Shown one piece after another: positions 46,533-54,701 of a stretch of 64,000 nt of DNA (the stretch's first letter is position 1; each line of letters starts with the position of its first letter). A program made the translations under genes and the position numbers. Source of the stretch: Bradyrhizobium sp. NDS-1 (GTDB lineage: Bacteria; Pseudomonadota; Alphaproteobacteria; Rhizobiales; Xanthobacteraceae); NCBI RefSeq assembly GCF_032918005.1, contig NZ_CP136628.1, positions 4,759,501 to 4,823,500 of the forward strand, written 5' to 3'. A model generated the notes under the pieces. That model worked only from the letters and a program-made list of their open reading frames with translations. It searched no databases and had not been told where the DNA came from.

Positions 46533-46907
46533 GCTGCGCTCCCTTTGTGGCGGCGCCGATATGAACGATGCCGAAATTCCTGACAACCGAAACGGCTTCC
46601 GCGCGATTTAGAACCACTCTTGTTGCCAGCCCCAGGAGCGGCGCAGGCGCGGCGCGCTTGAGGTTGACCACGCCATCTGCGGGTGCCGCACAAGACCGGC
46701 CCGCCGATCGGTCCGGTCGGGAGATCCAGCGCTGCACACCGCCGCGCCAGAGCACTGCCCAGACGGTGCAAAGCTTTCCAATTGTTTAGGATTCTCAACT
46801 GTTAGTGCTGTTTACACTGGAACTTGGCGTGTATTATACAAACTGCTGGAACCCTGCGATTGCCCCGTAATTCGTAGCTGAGGGCATACGAGCCGACACG
46901 AGACGAC
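46533..46907. promoter_or_regulatory. Divergent region with a candidate promoter for the RND operon
   Basis: TTTACA (46811-46816) and TATTAT (46832-46837) form a sigma-70-like pair with a slightly short 15-base spacer, about 70 bases before the adaptor gene. The rest of this 375-base gap shows no convincing gene. No TetR/LysR-type regulator gene is adjacent. Confidence 0.3.
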
Positions 46908-48077
46908 ATGAAAAAGTCCCGGCCGATCCTCTGGCTTCTGATCATCGCGGCAGTGGCCTCCGCGGGTTACTATGGCTGGCAGAAATTCGGGTCCGAGGCC
47001 GGAAAAACCCAGACCGCCCAGAAAGGTCCGCCCCGCCAGCCCGCCGTCCCCGTGAGCGTCGCGCCGGTTCAGAAGCTCGACTTCCCGGTCTACCTCACCG
47101 GTCTCGGCACGGTTCAGGGCTTCAACACCGTGCAGGTCCGCAGCCGAGTGGATGGTCAGATCACCAGGCTCGAGTTCAAAGAGGGCCAGATCGTCCAGCA
47201 GGGCGATCTTCTGGTCTCGATCGATCCCCGCCCCTATCAGGCCGCGCTGGACCAGGCCAAGGCCAAGAAGGCACAGGACGAGGCGAACCTCGCCAACGCC
47301 AATCTCGAACTCCAACGCGCCATGAAGCTTGGCGAATTCTCCACCGCACAGCGGGTCGATACCCAGCGCTCCACCGTCGCCCAGCTCACCGCCCAGATCG
47401 CCGGCGACGAAGCCGCGATCGCCAACGCCCAGACCCAGCTCGACTACACGCAGATCAAGGCGCCGATCACGGGCGTCGCAGGGCTCCGCCAGGTCGACAT
47501 CGGCAACATCGTCAACGCCTCGACGCAGACGGGCATCGTCACGATCTCGCAGGTCGAGCCGATCACCGTGATCTTCACGGCGCCGGAAGACCAGCTCCCC
47601 TATATCAGCGAAGGCCAGCGGGCCGGCGCGCTCAAGGTGATCGCCTTCACCACCGACGGCAAGAAGACGCTGGCCGAGGGCAAGCTCGCGGTCATCAACA
47701 ACCAGGTCGACACCAGCAGCGGGACCATTCGGCTCAAGGCTTTGTTCGACAACAAGGACCACGCGCTGTGGCCGGGCCAGTCGGTTTCGACGCGGCTTCT
47801 GGTGCGGACCCTGAAGGATGCCACGGTGGTTCCCGACGATGCGGTCCAGCATTCCACCAACGGCCTGTACGCCTATACGGTCAATCAGGACAACAAGGCC
47901 GAGATGCACAAGATCAAGGTCAGCTACGCCATCGATGGACGTTCGGTCGTCGATGAGGGCCTGATCCCCGGACAGCAGGTCATCGTCGGCGGTCAGTTCA
48001 AGGTGCAGCCCGGAAGCGTCGTCTCGACAGCGGTGGCGAGCTCGGATCCGGCCCAGAAAAAGGTTCGACAGGAATGA
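46908..48077 (+). CDS. RND efflux periplasmic adaptor subunit (MdtA-like)
   Basis: This 389-aa membrane-fusion protein has an N-terminal anchor (ILWLLIIAAVASAGYYGW) and a biotinyl-lipoyl-like half (VQVRSRVDGQITRLEFKEGQIVQQGDLLVSIDPRPY). An alpha-hairpin with repeated Gln/Ala heptads (about 110-165) follows, then the second half (YTQIKAPITGVAGLRQVDIGNIV). It joins the RND pump to an outer-membrane channel. Its stop overlaps the pump start by four bases (ATGA). Confidence 0.92.
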   Translation: MKKSRPILWLLIIAAVASAGYYGWQKFGSEAGKTQTAQKGPPRQPAVPVSVAPVQKLDFPVYLTGLGTVQGFNTVQVRSRVDGQITRLEFKEGQIVQQGDLLVSIDPRPYQAALDQAKAKKAQDEANLANANLELQRAMKLGEFSTAQRVDTQRSTVAQLTAQIAGDEAAIANAQTQLDYTQIKAPITGVAGLRQVDIGNIVNASTQTGIVTISQVEPITVIFTAPEDQLPYISEGQRAGALKVIAFTTDGKKTLAEGKLAVINNQVDTSSGTIRLKALFDNKDHALWPGQSVSTRLLVRTLKDATVVPDDAVQHSTNGLYAYTVNQDNKAEMHKIKVSYAIDGRSVVDEGLIPGQQVIVGGQFKVQPGSVVSTAVASSDPAQKKVRQE

Positions 48078-51000
48078 TTGGGGGCGGGATTTCGGCACCT
48101 TTCATCCGTTATCCCATCGGCACCTCGCTGCTGATGGCCGGCATCCTTTTCGTCGGCCTCGTCGCCTATCCCCTGCTGCCGGTCGCACCGCTGCCGCAGG
48201 TGGACTTCCCGACCATCCAGATCACCGCGAACCTGCCCGGCGGCAGCCCGGAGACGATGGCCTCGTCGGTGGCGCAGCCGCTCGAACGGCAGTTCGCCCA
48301 GATCCCCGGCATCGCCCAGATGACCTCGACGAGCTATCTGGGCACGGCGTCGATCACCATCCAGTTCGACCTCAATCGCAGCATCGACGGCGCCGCCAAC
48401 GACGTCCAGGGCGCCATCAACGCCGCCAGCGGCCAGTTGCCGAAGAACCTGCCCTCGCCGCCGACCTATCGCAAGGTCAACCCGGCGGACGCCCCGATCC
48501 TGCTGCTGTCGGCAACCTCCGAGACGCTGCCTCTGACCAGCGTCAGCGACGCCGTCGACGCCCAGCTCGCCCAGCAGATCAGCCAGCTTTCGGGCGTGGC
48601 GCAGGTCTTCATCGGCGGACAGCAGAAACCGTCGATCCGCATTCAGGTCGATCCGGGCAAGCTCGTGGCAAAGGGCCTGTCGATGGAGGACGTCCGCAGC
48701 CAGATCGCGATCACGACGGTCGACAGCCCCAAGGGCAATATCGACGGCGAGAAGCGCGCCTACACGATCTACGCCAACGACCAGCTTACCCACGCGAAGG
48801 ACTGGAACGACGTCATCATCGCCTACCGCAACGGCGGTCCGTTGCGCATTCGCGACATCGGCCAGGCGGTCAGCGCCGCCGAAGACGCCAAGCAGGCGGC
48901 GTGGGCCAACGGCAAGCGCGGCGTGTTCCTGGTGATCTTCAAGCAGCCCGGCGCCAACGTCATCGAGACCGTCGACCGCATCAAGGCCACCCTGCCCCGG
49001 CTGGTGGCTGCCATTCCGCCCGCCATCAAGATCGAGCTGATCAGCGACCGCACCGCGACGATCCGCGCCGCGGTCGAAGACGTCCAGTTCACGCTGCTCT
49101 TGACCATTGCGCTCGTGGTCATGGTGATTTTCATCTTCCTGCGCAGCTTCTGGGCCACCGTCATTCCCACGGTGACAGTGCCATTGGCGCTACTGGGCGC
49201 GTGCGCCCTGATGTGGCCGGTCGGATATTCGCTGGACAATCTGTCGCTGATGGCACTCACCATTGCGGTCGGTTTCGTGGTCGACGACGCCATCGTGATG
49301 CTCGAGAACATCACCCGCTACATCGAGGAAGGCGACTCGCCGATGGAGGCCGCCTTCAAGGGCTCCAAGGAAATCGGCTTCACCATCGTCTCGATCAGCA
49401 TCTCGCTGGTCGCGGTGCTGATCCCACTCTTGCTGATGGGCGGCATCATCGGGCGCCTGTTCCGCGAATTCGCCGTCGTGCTGGCGATGACGATCTTCGT
49501 GTCGATGTTCGTGTCGCTGACTCTGACGCCGATGATGGCCTCGCGCTTCCTGCGCGCCCATGGCGAGGTGCAGCACGGCCGGTTCTACCAATGGAGCGAG
49601 CGCGCTTTCGACGGATTGCTGCGCGGCTATGAATATGCTCTGGATCACGCCCTCGCCTGGCGGCGCACCACGCTTGCGATCTTCTTCGCGACGCTCGGAT
49701 TGTCGATCTATCTGTTCGTCCTGATCCCGAAGGGCTTCTTCCCGCAGCAGGACGTCGGCCTGATCACGGCCACGTCCGAGGCCTCGCAGGACATTTCGTT
49801 CAAGGAGATGACCCGGCGCCAGGAACAGCTCGGCAAGATCATCCTCGCCGATCCCGACGTCGCCAGCGTTGCCATGTCTATCGGCGGCAGCGGCCGCGCC
49901 GGCAACAACGGCAATCTGTTCATCACGCTGAAGCCTCGCGATCAGCGAGAGGCCTCGGCGCAGCAGATCATCGCGCGACTGCGTCCCCAGTTCGACAAGG
50001 TCGAAGGCGCCCGCCTTTATATGCAGGCGGCGCAGGACGTGCGGCTCGGTGGCCGGCCGACGCGCACCCAGTTCGAATTCACGCTGCAGGACGCCAATCT
50101 GGACGAGCTCAACGAATGGGCGCCCAAGATCCTCGCCAAGATGCAGACGCTGCCGCAGTTGCGCGACGTTGCGACCGACCAGCAGACGCAGGGCACCACG
50201 GTCCAGCTCAAGATCAACCGCGATACCGCCTCGCGCTATGGCATCCAGCCTCAGCTGATCGACGACACGCTGTATGATTCCTTCGGACAGCGGCAGGTCA
50301 CGCAGTATTTTACCCAGCTCAACACCTACAAGGTGATCCTGGAGATCCTGCCGGAGATGCAGGGCAACCTCGATACGCTCAACAAGCTCTATCTCAAATC
50401 GCCGCTGACCGGCGAGCAGGTGCCGCTATCGACGTTCGCGACCTGGACTACCGATCCGGTCCGCCCGCTCTCGATCAGCCACCAGGGCCAGTTCCCGTCG
50501 ATCACGATCAGCTTCAACCTCGCGCAAGGCGTCGCGCTCGGACAGGCCACCGAGGCCGTGCAGCGGGCGATGGCCGAACTCGGGACGCCGCCGACACTCA
50601 ATTCCAGCTTCCAGGGTACCGCGCAGGCATTCCAGCAGTCGCTCGGCACCGTTCCGCTGCTGATCCTCGCCGCGCTCGTCGTGGTCTATCTGATCCTGGG
50701 CATCCTCTACGAGAGCTACATCCATCCAATCACGATTCTGTCGACCCTGCCCTCGGCCGGGGTCGGCGCGCTCGCGATCCTGATGGCGGCCGGCTTCGAC
50801 TTCAGCCTGATTGCGTTGATCGGAATCATCCTCCTGATCGGCATCGTAAAGAAGAACGGCATCATGATGGTCGACTTCGCGATCGCCGCCGAACGCGACG
50901 AGCACAAGACGCCGGAGGAATCGATCCGCCAGGCCGCGCTGCTGCGCTTCCGCCCCATCATGATGACGACGATGGCCGCGCTGCTCGGCGGCGTGCCCTT

Positions 51001-51217
51001 GATGCTCGGTCACGGCACCGGCGCCGAGATCCGCCAGCCGCTCGGCTACGCCATGGTCGGCGGCCTGATCGTCAGCCAGGCCCTGACGCTGTTCACCACG
51101 CCCGTCGTCTATCTCTATCTCGACAAGCTCAACAACTGGTTTTCCACCTGGGGCCGTTCGGGTGACGACGAAGGCCACGAGGCGCCCGCGCACACCGTCA
51201 AGGAAGCCGCCGAGTAA
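48074..51217 (+). CDS. RND family multidrug efflux permease (MdtB/MdtC-like)
   Basis: This 1047-aa inner-membrane pump has twelve TM helices and two large periplasmic loops. The proton-relay Asp pair lies in VGFVVDDAIVMLENITRYIEEG of TM4, and the second-half signature is LIGIVKKNGIMMVDFAIAAERD. It exports drugs or metabolites in exchange for protons. Only one permease is present, unlike the MdtBC heteromer, and no outer-membrane factor gene follows, so a channel encoded elsewhere must be used. Confidence 0.93.
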   Translation: MIGGGISAPFIRYPIGTSLLMAGILFVGLVAYPLLPVAPLPQVDFPTIQITANLPGGSPETMASSVAQPLERQFAQIPGIAQMTSTSYLGTASITIQFDLNRSIDGAANDVQGAINAASGQLPKNLPSPPTYRKVNPADAPILLLSATSETLPLTSVSDAVDAQLAQQISQLSGVAQVFIGGQQKPSIRIQVDPGKLVAKGLSMEDVRSQIAITTVDSPKGNIDGEKRAYTIYANDQLTHAKDWNDVIIAYRNGGPLRIRDIGQAVSAAEDAKQAAWANGKRGVFLVIFKQPGANVIETVDRIKATLPRLVAAIPPAIKIELISDRTATIRAAVEDVQFTLLLTIALVVMVIFIFLRSFWATVIPTVTVPLALLGACALMWPVGYSLDNLSLMALTIAVGFVVDDAIVMLENITRYIEEGDSPMEAAFKGSKEIGFTIVSISISLVAVLIPLLLMGGIIGRLFREFAVVLAMTIFVSMFVSLTLTPMMASRFLRAHGEVQHGRFYQWSERAFDGLLRGYEYALDHALAWRRTTLAIFFATLGLSIYLFVLIPKGFFPQQDVGLITATSEASQDISFKEMTRRQEQLGKIILADPDVASVAMSIGGSGRAGNNGNLFITLKPRDQREASAQQIIARLRPQFDKVEGARLYMQAAQDVRLGGRPTRTQFEFTLQDANLDELNEWAPKILAKMQTLPQLRDVATDQQTQGTTVQLKINRDTASRYGIQPQLIDDTLYDSFGQRQVTQYFTQLNTYKVILEILPEMQGNLDTLNKLYLKSPLTGEQVPLSTFATWTTDPVRPLSISHQGQFPSITISFNLAQGVALGQATEAVQRAMAELGTPPTLNSSFQGTAQAFQQSLGTVPLLILAALVVVYLILGILYESYIHPITILSTLPSAGVGALAILMAAGFDFSLIALIGIILLIGIVKKNGIMMVDFAIAAERDEHKTPEESIRQAALLRFRPIMMTTMAALLGGVPLMLGHGTGAEIRQPLGYAMVGGLIVSQALTLFTTPVVYLYLDKLNNWFSTWGRSGDDEGHEAPAHTVKEAAE

Positions 51218-51280
51218 GCTTGCGCAGCGTCTTGCGCGACGCTACAGCGAGACCCCGGTTCACGCCAACGCGGTTTCGCC

Positions 51281-51847
51281 ATGCTCATGCAATCCAGACT
51301 TGTCGCCCTCGCCGCTGCTGTCCTGTTGTCCGCGAGCGCCGCCTATGCGCAGCAGGGTGCGAAGAAGAACGCCCCCGCCCCGGCGGCACAGCCTGCGCCG
51401 GCCCCGACTCAGCCCCAGGCCGACGGCGCGCCGGCGCAGCAATCCGGCTGGATCGTGCGTTGCACCAGCCCGAGCCGCGAGGCGCCGCTCGAATGTGCGA
51501 TGGAGCAGAACGCGGTGCTGACCAAGACCGGCCAGACCGTCGTCCTGATCAACATCCGCATTGCGCCGGACACGCGCACGCCGATTGCGCTGCTTCAGTT
51601 GCCGCTCGGTCTCAACCTTCCGGTCGGCGCCAAGCTTCAGGTCGACGAGGGCAAGACGGTCGACCTCCAGATCCAGACCTGCGAGAACCGAGGTTGCTAT
51701 GCCTCGACCCCGGTCGCGGCCGACCTGCTCGCGTCCTTACGGTCGGGCAAGCAGTTGAAGGTCTCCATCCAGAACATGGCCAAGGAGACTATCGCAATCC
51801 CGATGCCGCTCGGCGACTTCGCCGGCGCCTACGACAAGATCAAGTAA
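51281..51847 (+). CDS. Invasion-associated locus B (IalB) family protein
   Basis: This 188-aa exported protein has a signal peptide (RLVALAAAVLLSASAAYAQQ) and a Pro/Ala/Gln-rich linker (about 25-55). The IalB domain opens GWIVRCTSPSREAPLECAMEQ and has a second Cys pair in IQTCENRGCYASTPV. IalB-like proteins are common in rhizobia and Bartonella; their envelope role is not established. The start is one of two nearby ATGs (51281 or 51287). It is 63 bases after the pump and may be cotranscribed. Confidence 0.9.
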   Translation: MLMQSRLVALAAAVLLSASAAYAQQGAKKNAPAPAAQPAPAPTQPQADGAPAQQSGWIVRCTSPSREAPLECAMEQNAVLTKTGQTVVLINIRIAPDTRTPIALLQLPLGLNLPVGAKLQVDEGKTVDLQIQTCENRGCYASTPVAADLLASLRSGKQLKVSIQNMAKETIAIPMPLGDFAGAYDKIK

Positions 51848-51857
51848 CGGCCAGCCG

Positions 51858-52220
51858 TCAGGTCACGATGTCGCTCGCCCGCAGCAGCGTCGTGAAGCCG
51901 CCATAGATCATGCGCTTGCCGTCGAACGGCATGCCCTCCATCTTCAGCCGCGGGTCTGCCATCACCTTCTTGTTGATGGCATCGCGGGCCTCACGGTCGC
52001 GGTAGGCGATCCAGGCGAACACAACGATCTCGTCCTCCTTCGCGATCACCGCGCGAGGGAACGAGGTGAGCTCGCCATAGGGAACGTCGTCGGCGATGCA
52101 TTCGACATAATCGAGCGCACCGTGCTCCATCCAGATCGCGCAGGCCGTCGAGGCCATCGCCTTATAGGCTTCGATGTTGTCCTTGGGCACGGCGAGCACG
52201 AAACCATCGACATAGGGCAT
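51858..52220 (-). CDS. DUF1428 family protein
   Basis: This 120-aa protein has the DUF1428 (dimeric alpha/beta barrel) landmarks: YVDGFVLAVPKDNIEAYKAMA, GALDYVECIADDVPYG, EIVVFAWIAYRDREARDAINKKVM and a closing DGKRMIYGGFTTLL. ATG 52220 follows AAGGAGATCAGTG. The function of the family is unknown. It is the last ordinary chromosomal gene before the integrase, and its 5' side faces the island. Confidence 0.88.
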   Translation of the reverse strand: MPYVDGFVLAVPKDNIEAYKAMASTACAIWMEHGALDYVECIADDVPYGELTSFPRAVIAKEDEIVVFAWIAYRDREARDAINKKVMADPRLKMEGMPFDGKRMIYGGFTTLLRASDIVT

Positions 52221-52453
52221 CACTGATCTCCTTGGTTGCATGGTCCAAGGACGATGGAGCGCACGGCGATCCGACAAGGACAAGCGGATCTTAGATGAGG
52301 CAAACCGTCGCGAGCCGGACCTCGTCCTGCCGAGCAGCTTAGCGAGAGAGCAAGACGAAAAAGTGCCCGGAACTGGCTGGGGAACCTGGACCCTACGCCA
52401 GTACTTCAGATGGCCTGGAAATACCGCGAAAACAGCCCTATATCGATGCCTGC

Positions 52454-52490
52454 GTTGGGGGCGCCCCGTTGGGGGCACCGTTAGGGGCAG
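52454..52490 (+). repeat. Three short tandem repeats in front of the integrase gene
   Basis: GTTGGGGGC (52454), GTTGGGGGC (52468) and GTTAGGGGC (52480) recur at 14- and 12-base steps immediately before the recombinase start. They could be arm-type binding sites for the integrase or part of the attachment region. Without the other island end this cannot be decided. Confidence 0.4.
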
Positions 52491-52495
52491 GCGAA

Positions 52496-53884
52496 GTGAA
52501 TGTGATTTTGCGAGCGGAAAAATGTGGCGGTGATCGGCGCTACCTGACCCAGCCCCGGGGCGAAGGAACGACTTGGTATGCCGTCGCTGAGCTCCCTAGG
52601 ACGCTGCGGCGGGCCCTCGGCAAGAAGCGGCTCCTGAAGTCCCTAGAGACGACAGACCTCCGGGTGGCCCGTATAGCTCGCTGGAACGCCGTTGCGGATT
52701 TGAAGTCCGAGATCGCCAAACACCGGACGCCCGGACCCGAGGATCAAGACCCGCTTCTTTTGGAAGCCATGGCTCTCCGGGAGGAATTCGTGCGGGCCGA
52801 TGCCGCGCGGCGAAATGACCTCATGTATCAGATCACGGACCGGGCCGAAGAAATCGATCTGGTAGCCGGCGGGACCCGTGACGACTACGAGCCTTTTGCA
52901 GAACCCCGGGCGGCCACCAAGCAGGCCACCGACTTCGTTCCGTTGGCGTCCGCAAAGGTCACTCCCGCCGACCTCTACGTTGAACGGTGGCTTGCGGCCT
53001 CGACCTATAGCGAGCGCACCAAGGCTGACGCCCGTACGGCGCTTGCGCAGTTCAAGGACTGGTGCACGAAGGCGAGCCAAGGCTTCTTCATCGAGACCAC
53101 GACCGATAGGGTTGCCGCCGATTTCCGTGATGAGGCGTTCGTCAAGGCTGGCGTGCACTTCAAGACGGCCAACAAGAAGCTGTCCGCCCTAAGGCAATAC
53201 TGGACGTGGTTAGAGAAGAGCTTCGGCGTGAAGTCGAATCCTTGGATGCGCAAGTCGCTTCCCAAGGCCAAGGCACACAGGATCGCCCCGGACGGTCCGA
53301 TGGGTCCCGAGCGGCCGTTCACCGATGATGAGGTTCGCATCCTTCTCGGCGGCCCGGCAGACACCGACATGGCCAACGCCATGAGGATTTCAGCCCTTTC
53401 AGGAATGCGTCTCGATGAGATCGGCCAGCTTCGCGTCGGTGATTGCCGCGACAACACGTTCAGTGTCACTCGCAGCAAATCCGCAGCGGGCGTGCGAACC
53501 ATTCCGATTCATTCGGTGCTGCGGCCGATGATCACGAAACTTGTCGGCACGCGCGATGCGACGACCTACTTGTTCCCCGACTTTCAGGACACCGGCTGGG
53601 ATGGCAACCGGACCATGGCTCTCTCGAAGCGGTTCACTTACTATCGCAAGAAACTTGGCGTGCACGACAAAAGACCAGGCGCACGTAGGTCCAAGGTCAA
53701 CTTTCATAGCTTTAGGCGCTGGTTCGCGACGAAGGCTGAGGATGCGGGCCACCGGGAGAACGTCGTGGCGGACATTATGGGCCACGAGAGCCAGGTCGGA
53801 ATCACCTTTGGGCTGTACTCCAACGCCCAGCTGAAGCGCCTGAAGAAGGCTTGCATAGAGTCCGTCAAGTTGCCGGCCCTCTAA
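52496..53884 (+). CDS. Tyrosine recombinase/site-specific integrase
   Basis: This protein of about 462 aa has an N-terminal DUF6538-like segment (RYLTQPRGEGTTWYAVAEL), a SAM-like core-binding domain (about 160-250) and a catalytic domain. The catalytic residues are Arg in SGMRLDEIGQL, H-x-x-R in FHSFRRWFAT, His in MGHES and the nucleophile Tyr in GLYSNAQ. It integrates and excises the mobile island that follows. The start is uncertain: GTG 52496 has AGGGGCAGGCGAA upstream, while an in-frame TTG lies at 52469 and another GTG at 52502. It is oriented into the island. No tRNA is adjacent. Confidence 0.9.
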   Translation: MNVILRAEKCGGDRRYLTQPRGEGTTWYAVAELPRTLRRALGKKRLLKSLETTDLRVARIARWNAVADLKSEIAKHRTPGPEDQDPLLLEAMALREEFVRADAARRNDLMYQITDRAEEIDLVAGGTRDDYEPFAEPRAATKQATDFVPLASAKVTPADLYVERWLAASTYSERTKADARTALAQFKDWCTKASQGFFIETTTDRVAADFRDEAFVKAGVHFKTANKKLSALRQYWTWLEKSFGVKSNPWMRKSLPKAKAHRIAPDGPMGPERPFTDDEVRILLGGPADTDMANAMRISALSGMRLDEIGQLRVGDCRDNTFSVTRSKSAAGVRTIPIHSVLRPMITKLVGTRDATTYLFPDFQDTGWDGNRTMALSKRFTYYRKKLGVHDKRPGARRSKVNFHSFRRWFATKAEDAGHRENVVADIMGHESQVGITFGLYSNAQLKRLKKACIESVKLPAL

Positions 53885-53952
53885 ATCTGCACAGCGCGAC
53901 GGGGCTTAGCGCAAACTGCGAGAAAAATTCTGAGGAATTTGTTGCTAACTCG

Positions 53953-53981
53953 TTGGCACGGCTGCGATTTGTTCCTACGCT
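53953..53981 (+). promoter_or_regulatory. Candidate promoter of the five-gene island operon
   Basis: TTGGCA (53953-53958) and TACGCT (53976-53981) are separated by 17 bases, about 90 bases before the NADAR gene. The -35 word is close to consensus and the -10 word is poor. This is the only reasonable candidate in the 187-base gap after the integrase. Confidence 0.3.
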
Positions 53982-54071
53982 AGGTGTTTCTTAGCTCTGC
54001 AAGCGCGGCACGAATCGCCTACTGATCATGCGGCCGGCCCGCCGCACAAGGGCCCGGTCGAGAGGGATGTG

Positions 54072-54701
54072 ATGGCGCGTCAAACGAAGAGAAAGCTGAC
54101 GGAGACTACAGCCAAGAACGACTCGACAGCCGACGATGCCATTAGGTTCTATCGAGCCAACGAAAAGCCATACGGGCCTTTCAGCAATTTGTACCGGCGC
54201 CCGGTCGAGTTTGAGGGCGTAGTTTATCCAACATCTGAGCACGCTTATCAGGCCGGAAAAGCCCTAAAGCCGGCTGTGAGAGATTGGATACTGGCTGCTC
54301 CCACTCCAGCTCTCGCAGCGATGGCGGCCCATGGCCTGTACACCTGGGACATCGTGCCCGATTGGTCGAAAGTTAAATTCGATCGGATGCGACGAGTCTT
54401 GAAGGCGAAATTCGAACAGCACCCTGACCTCGCTGAGCTCCTCCTCTCGACAGGTTCGAAGCGACTTGTGGAGGCGGGAACTGTAAATAACGCAGTAAAT
54501 CGTCTTTGGGGCGAAGTGGCCGGAAAAGGAATGAATATGTTGGGCGTGATGCTGATGGAGATTCGGGATGAATTGAAGAAGGGCAGCGTCTCCCCGGCTA
54601 TATCTTCCCCGCGAGCACCTTCGCAGCGAAAAGCAGCCCGCAAAGATCGCATCAGCCGACCGCCAGCCGCCTCGAAGCGGAAGAAAGCCAAGCGGGCATG
54701 A
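54072..54701 (+). CDS. NADAR family protein (YbiA-like N-glycosidase) with basic tail
   Basis: This 209-aa protein has the full NADAR pattern: GPFSNLYRRPVEFEGVVYPTSEHAYQAGKA, then the helical KVKFDRMRRVLKAKFEQHPDL (in part) and RLWGEVAGKGMNMLGVMLMEIRDEL. YbiA-type enzymes cleave N-glycosidic bonds of riboflavin intermediates, and other NADAR proteins remove ADP-ribose from guanine in DNA. A Lys/Arg/Ser-rich tail of about 40 residues is unusual and may bind nucleic acid. ATG 54072 follows AGAGGGATGTG. It overlaps the next gene by four bases (ATGA) and opens the island operon. Confidence 0.85.
   Translation: MARQTKRKLTETTAKNDSTADDAIRFYRANEKPYGPFSNLYRRPVEFEGVVYPTSEHAYQAGKALKPAVRDWILAAPTPALAAMAAHGLYTWDIVPDWSKVKFDRMRRVLKAKFEQHPDLAELLLSTGSKRLVEAGTVNNAVNRLWGEVAGKGMNMLGVMLMEIRDELKKGSVSPAISSPRAPSQRKAARKDRISRPPAASKRKKAKRA

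Noticed and set aside
46155..46583. 142-codon plus frame opposite the small helical protein
   Set aside because: The minus-strand 79-aa gene has a much better ribosome-binding site and more protein-like composition.
52454..52490. CRISPR-like short repeats
   Set aside because: Units are only about 9 bases with 3-5 base gaps, far too short for a CRISPR array; kept only as possible integrase-related repeats.
52221..52495. Possible tRNA or tRNA fragment as island attachment site
   Set aside because: No cloverleaf, T-loop GGTTCGAATCC-type sequence or acceptor pairing could be found.
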